A DNA stretch of 64,000 nt from Rhizobium sp. TH2 (lineage in GTDB: Bacteria; Pseudomonadota; Alphaproteobacteria; Rhizobiales; Rhizobiaceae). The notes beneath the pieces were generated by a model, which ran no database searches, was not told the origin of the DNA, and saw nothing but the letters and a program-made list of their open reading frames with translations. Position numbers and translations under genes: made by a program. The stretch is from assembly GCF_024707525.1 (NCBI RefSeq), contig NZ_CP062232.1, positions 124,001 to 188,000 of the forward strand, in the 5' to 3' direction. This document shows positions 63,140 to 64,000 of the stretch, piece after piece (the first letter of the stretch is position 1; every line of letters starts with the position of its first letter).

Positions 63140-63157
63140 AGTTCGATTCCCTTCATC
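63140..63157 (+). repeat. tRNA T-arm-like dispersed repeat, copy H
   Basis: AGTTCGATTCCCTTCATC is preceded by GACATAGCGAGGTCGAC. It lies in the 300-base gap (62920-63219) between the convergent MDR oxidoreductase and desaturase genes, which holds nothing else recognisable. Confidence 0.55.
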
Positions 63158-63219
63158 CCTATTATCATCCGAACGGGAAAATTATTTCGATATCGCTGAT
63201 CCTCAGTGTCCGGAACATA

Positions 63220-64000
63220 TCATTGTCGCCGCTGTGCTGCTTCTTTGAACGAAACGAGCCGAGCATTTCTTTCATCCCACAGCGTGAGCCTGACGCAGCG
63301 AAAGCTCTGCAACAGAGTAATCCGGCCGAGACCGGCCAGTTCTGGTTGATCGCGCAGCACTTCGGGCAACCGATAGAACGGCACGCGGCTCGACAGATGA
63401 TGGACGTGGTGAATGCCGATATTCCCAGTGATCCATTTGAGCGGGAAGGGAAGGTCGTAATGCGATGCGCCGTGTAGCGCAGCCGTCTGGAACTGCCACT
63501 CCGGCTTCTTTGACCAGTGTGTTTCCTCGAACTGGTGCTGGACGTAAAATAGCCAGACGCCGGCCGCGGCGGCCATTAGAGTGATCGGCAGATGCACGGT
63601 CAGAAACGGCAGGAGCCCGGTGATCCAGATCATGACGCCGATCAGAGTCGCGACCGCTACATTTGTTGCTATCGTTGACGCCCACGGCAAGTAGCCCGAT
63701 CGAAACATGCCGAAGGGCAACCGTTGTTTGATCAGAAACAGCCAAGCCGGTCCGACTCCGAACATGACGAGTGGATGCCGATAAAGGCGATAACCAAGGC
63801 GGCTCCAACGCGAGAGGGCTTCGTACTCGTCGATTGTGAGCGTGGTGATGTCGCCGACGCCGCGTTCGTCGAGATTTCCGGCGGACGCATGGTGCTCTGC
63901 ATGCGCCCGGCGCCAATAGTCATATGGCGTCAAGGTCAGCACGCCGATCGTTCGGCCAGTCCAGTCGTCGAGCCAGCGGTGTCCGAAGAAGGAGCCGTGG
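63220..64000 (-). CDS. Fatty acid desaturase (5' end beyond window)
   Basis: The frame is open to the last base, so the N-terminus is outside the window; about 260 C-terminal residues are visible. The membrane desaturase has histidine boxes HGSFFGH (from the window edge), HAEHHAS and HHVHHL, hydrophobic pairs between them, and C-terminal RLPEVLRDQPELAGLGRITL. It introduces double bonds in membrane fatty acids using a di-iron centre. Internal GTG 63942 is not the true start. It closes the lipid-type neighbourhood of the window's right end. Confidence 0.9.
   Translation of the reverse strand, partial: HGSFFGHRWLDDWTGRTIGVLTLTPYDYWRRAHAEHHASAGNLDERGVGDITTLTIDEYEALSRWSRLGYRLYRHPLVMFGVGPAWLFLIKQRLPFGMFRSGYLPWASTIATNVAVATLIGVMIWITGLLPFLTVHLPITLMAAAAGVWLFYVQHQFEETHWSKKPEWQFQTAALHGASHYDLPFPLKWITGNIGIHHVHHLSSRVPFYRLPEVLRDQPELAGLGRITLLQSFRCVRLTLWDERNARLVSFKEAAQRRQ

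Overview
The window looks like a piece of a rhizobial (Hyphomicrobiales) alphaproteobacterial replicon, probably a megaplasmid, chromid or accessory chromosomal region. The basis is the high G+C, the density of ABC uptake systems each with its own GntR/SorC-type regulator, the Mo-hydroxylase and hydantoinase catabolic genes, small proteins of rhizobial type, and many decayed genes. No rRNA, functional tRNA, CRISPR array, replication origin or intact insertion sequence was seen. Family names come from motif recognition, not from database searches.

Layout. (1) 1-6626: the end of a hydantoinase/oxoprolinase pair (hyuA partial, hyuB) runs into a three-subunit molybdenum hydroxylase (FAD, 2Fe-2S, Mo subunits), an N-heterocycle-type catabolic operon. 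(2) 6627-12006: an accessory island with a HipB/HipA toxin-antitoxin pair behind three evenly spaced operator-like palindromes, a large tyrosine-recombinase-like gene cut by one amber codon, and an HNH-endonuclease gene with a frameshift and an amber codon. (3) 12248-18064: a small membrane protein, three secreted calcium-binding RTX-type proteins in a row (one with seven roughly 53-residue repeats, possibly a seven-bladed propeller), and a LuxR-type regulator. (4) 18264-27796: an FCD/GntR regulator divergent from an operon of DUF1185 protein, alpha/beta hydrolase, flavin reductase (with a Nudix-like tail), luciferase-like monooxygenase, aldehyde dehydrogenase and a spermidine/putrescine-type ABC importer, reminiscent of Rut-type oxidative ring opening. 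(5) 27797-34460: small proteins, a broken DnaQ-like exonuclease, an SDR, an Ohr/OsmC peroxidase and a large winged-helix/STAND-ATPase regulator. (6) 34896-41473: GntR, ADP-ribosylglycohydrolase-family protein, PfkB kinase and a second Pot-type ABC importer. (7) 41557-42265: remnants of two genes and a very stable hairpin.

(8) 42432-53084: a sugar or polyol locus with two arms. The minus arm has split transketolase, FGGY kinase, SorC regulator and SDR; the plus arm has Rbs-type ABC importer, SDR, and ribB behind an FMN riboswitch. (9) 53430-64000: a sulfite-oxidase-like enzyme, two methyltransferase-like proteins, a gene fragment, then a fatty-acyl/lipid neighbourhood (FabF-like synthase, TetR, thiolase pseudogene, thioesterase, MDR oxidoreductase, fatty acid desaturase running off the end).

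Two themes cut across the regions. At least eight copies of a short sequence resembling the T-arm and 3' half of a tRNA (core GGTTCGATTCCCATCAAG) lie in gene-free gaps, all on the plus strand, and two sit where a gene has lost its 3' end. Second, many genes are broken by single events (amber, opal, one-base frameshifts), which marks the region as accessory and decaying unless some of these are sequencing errors.
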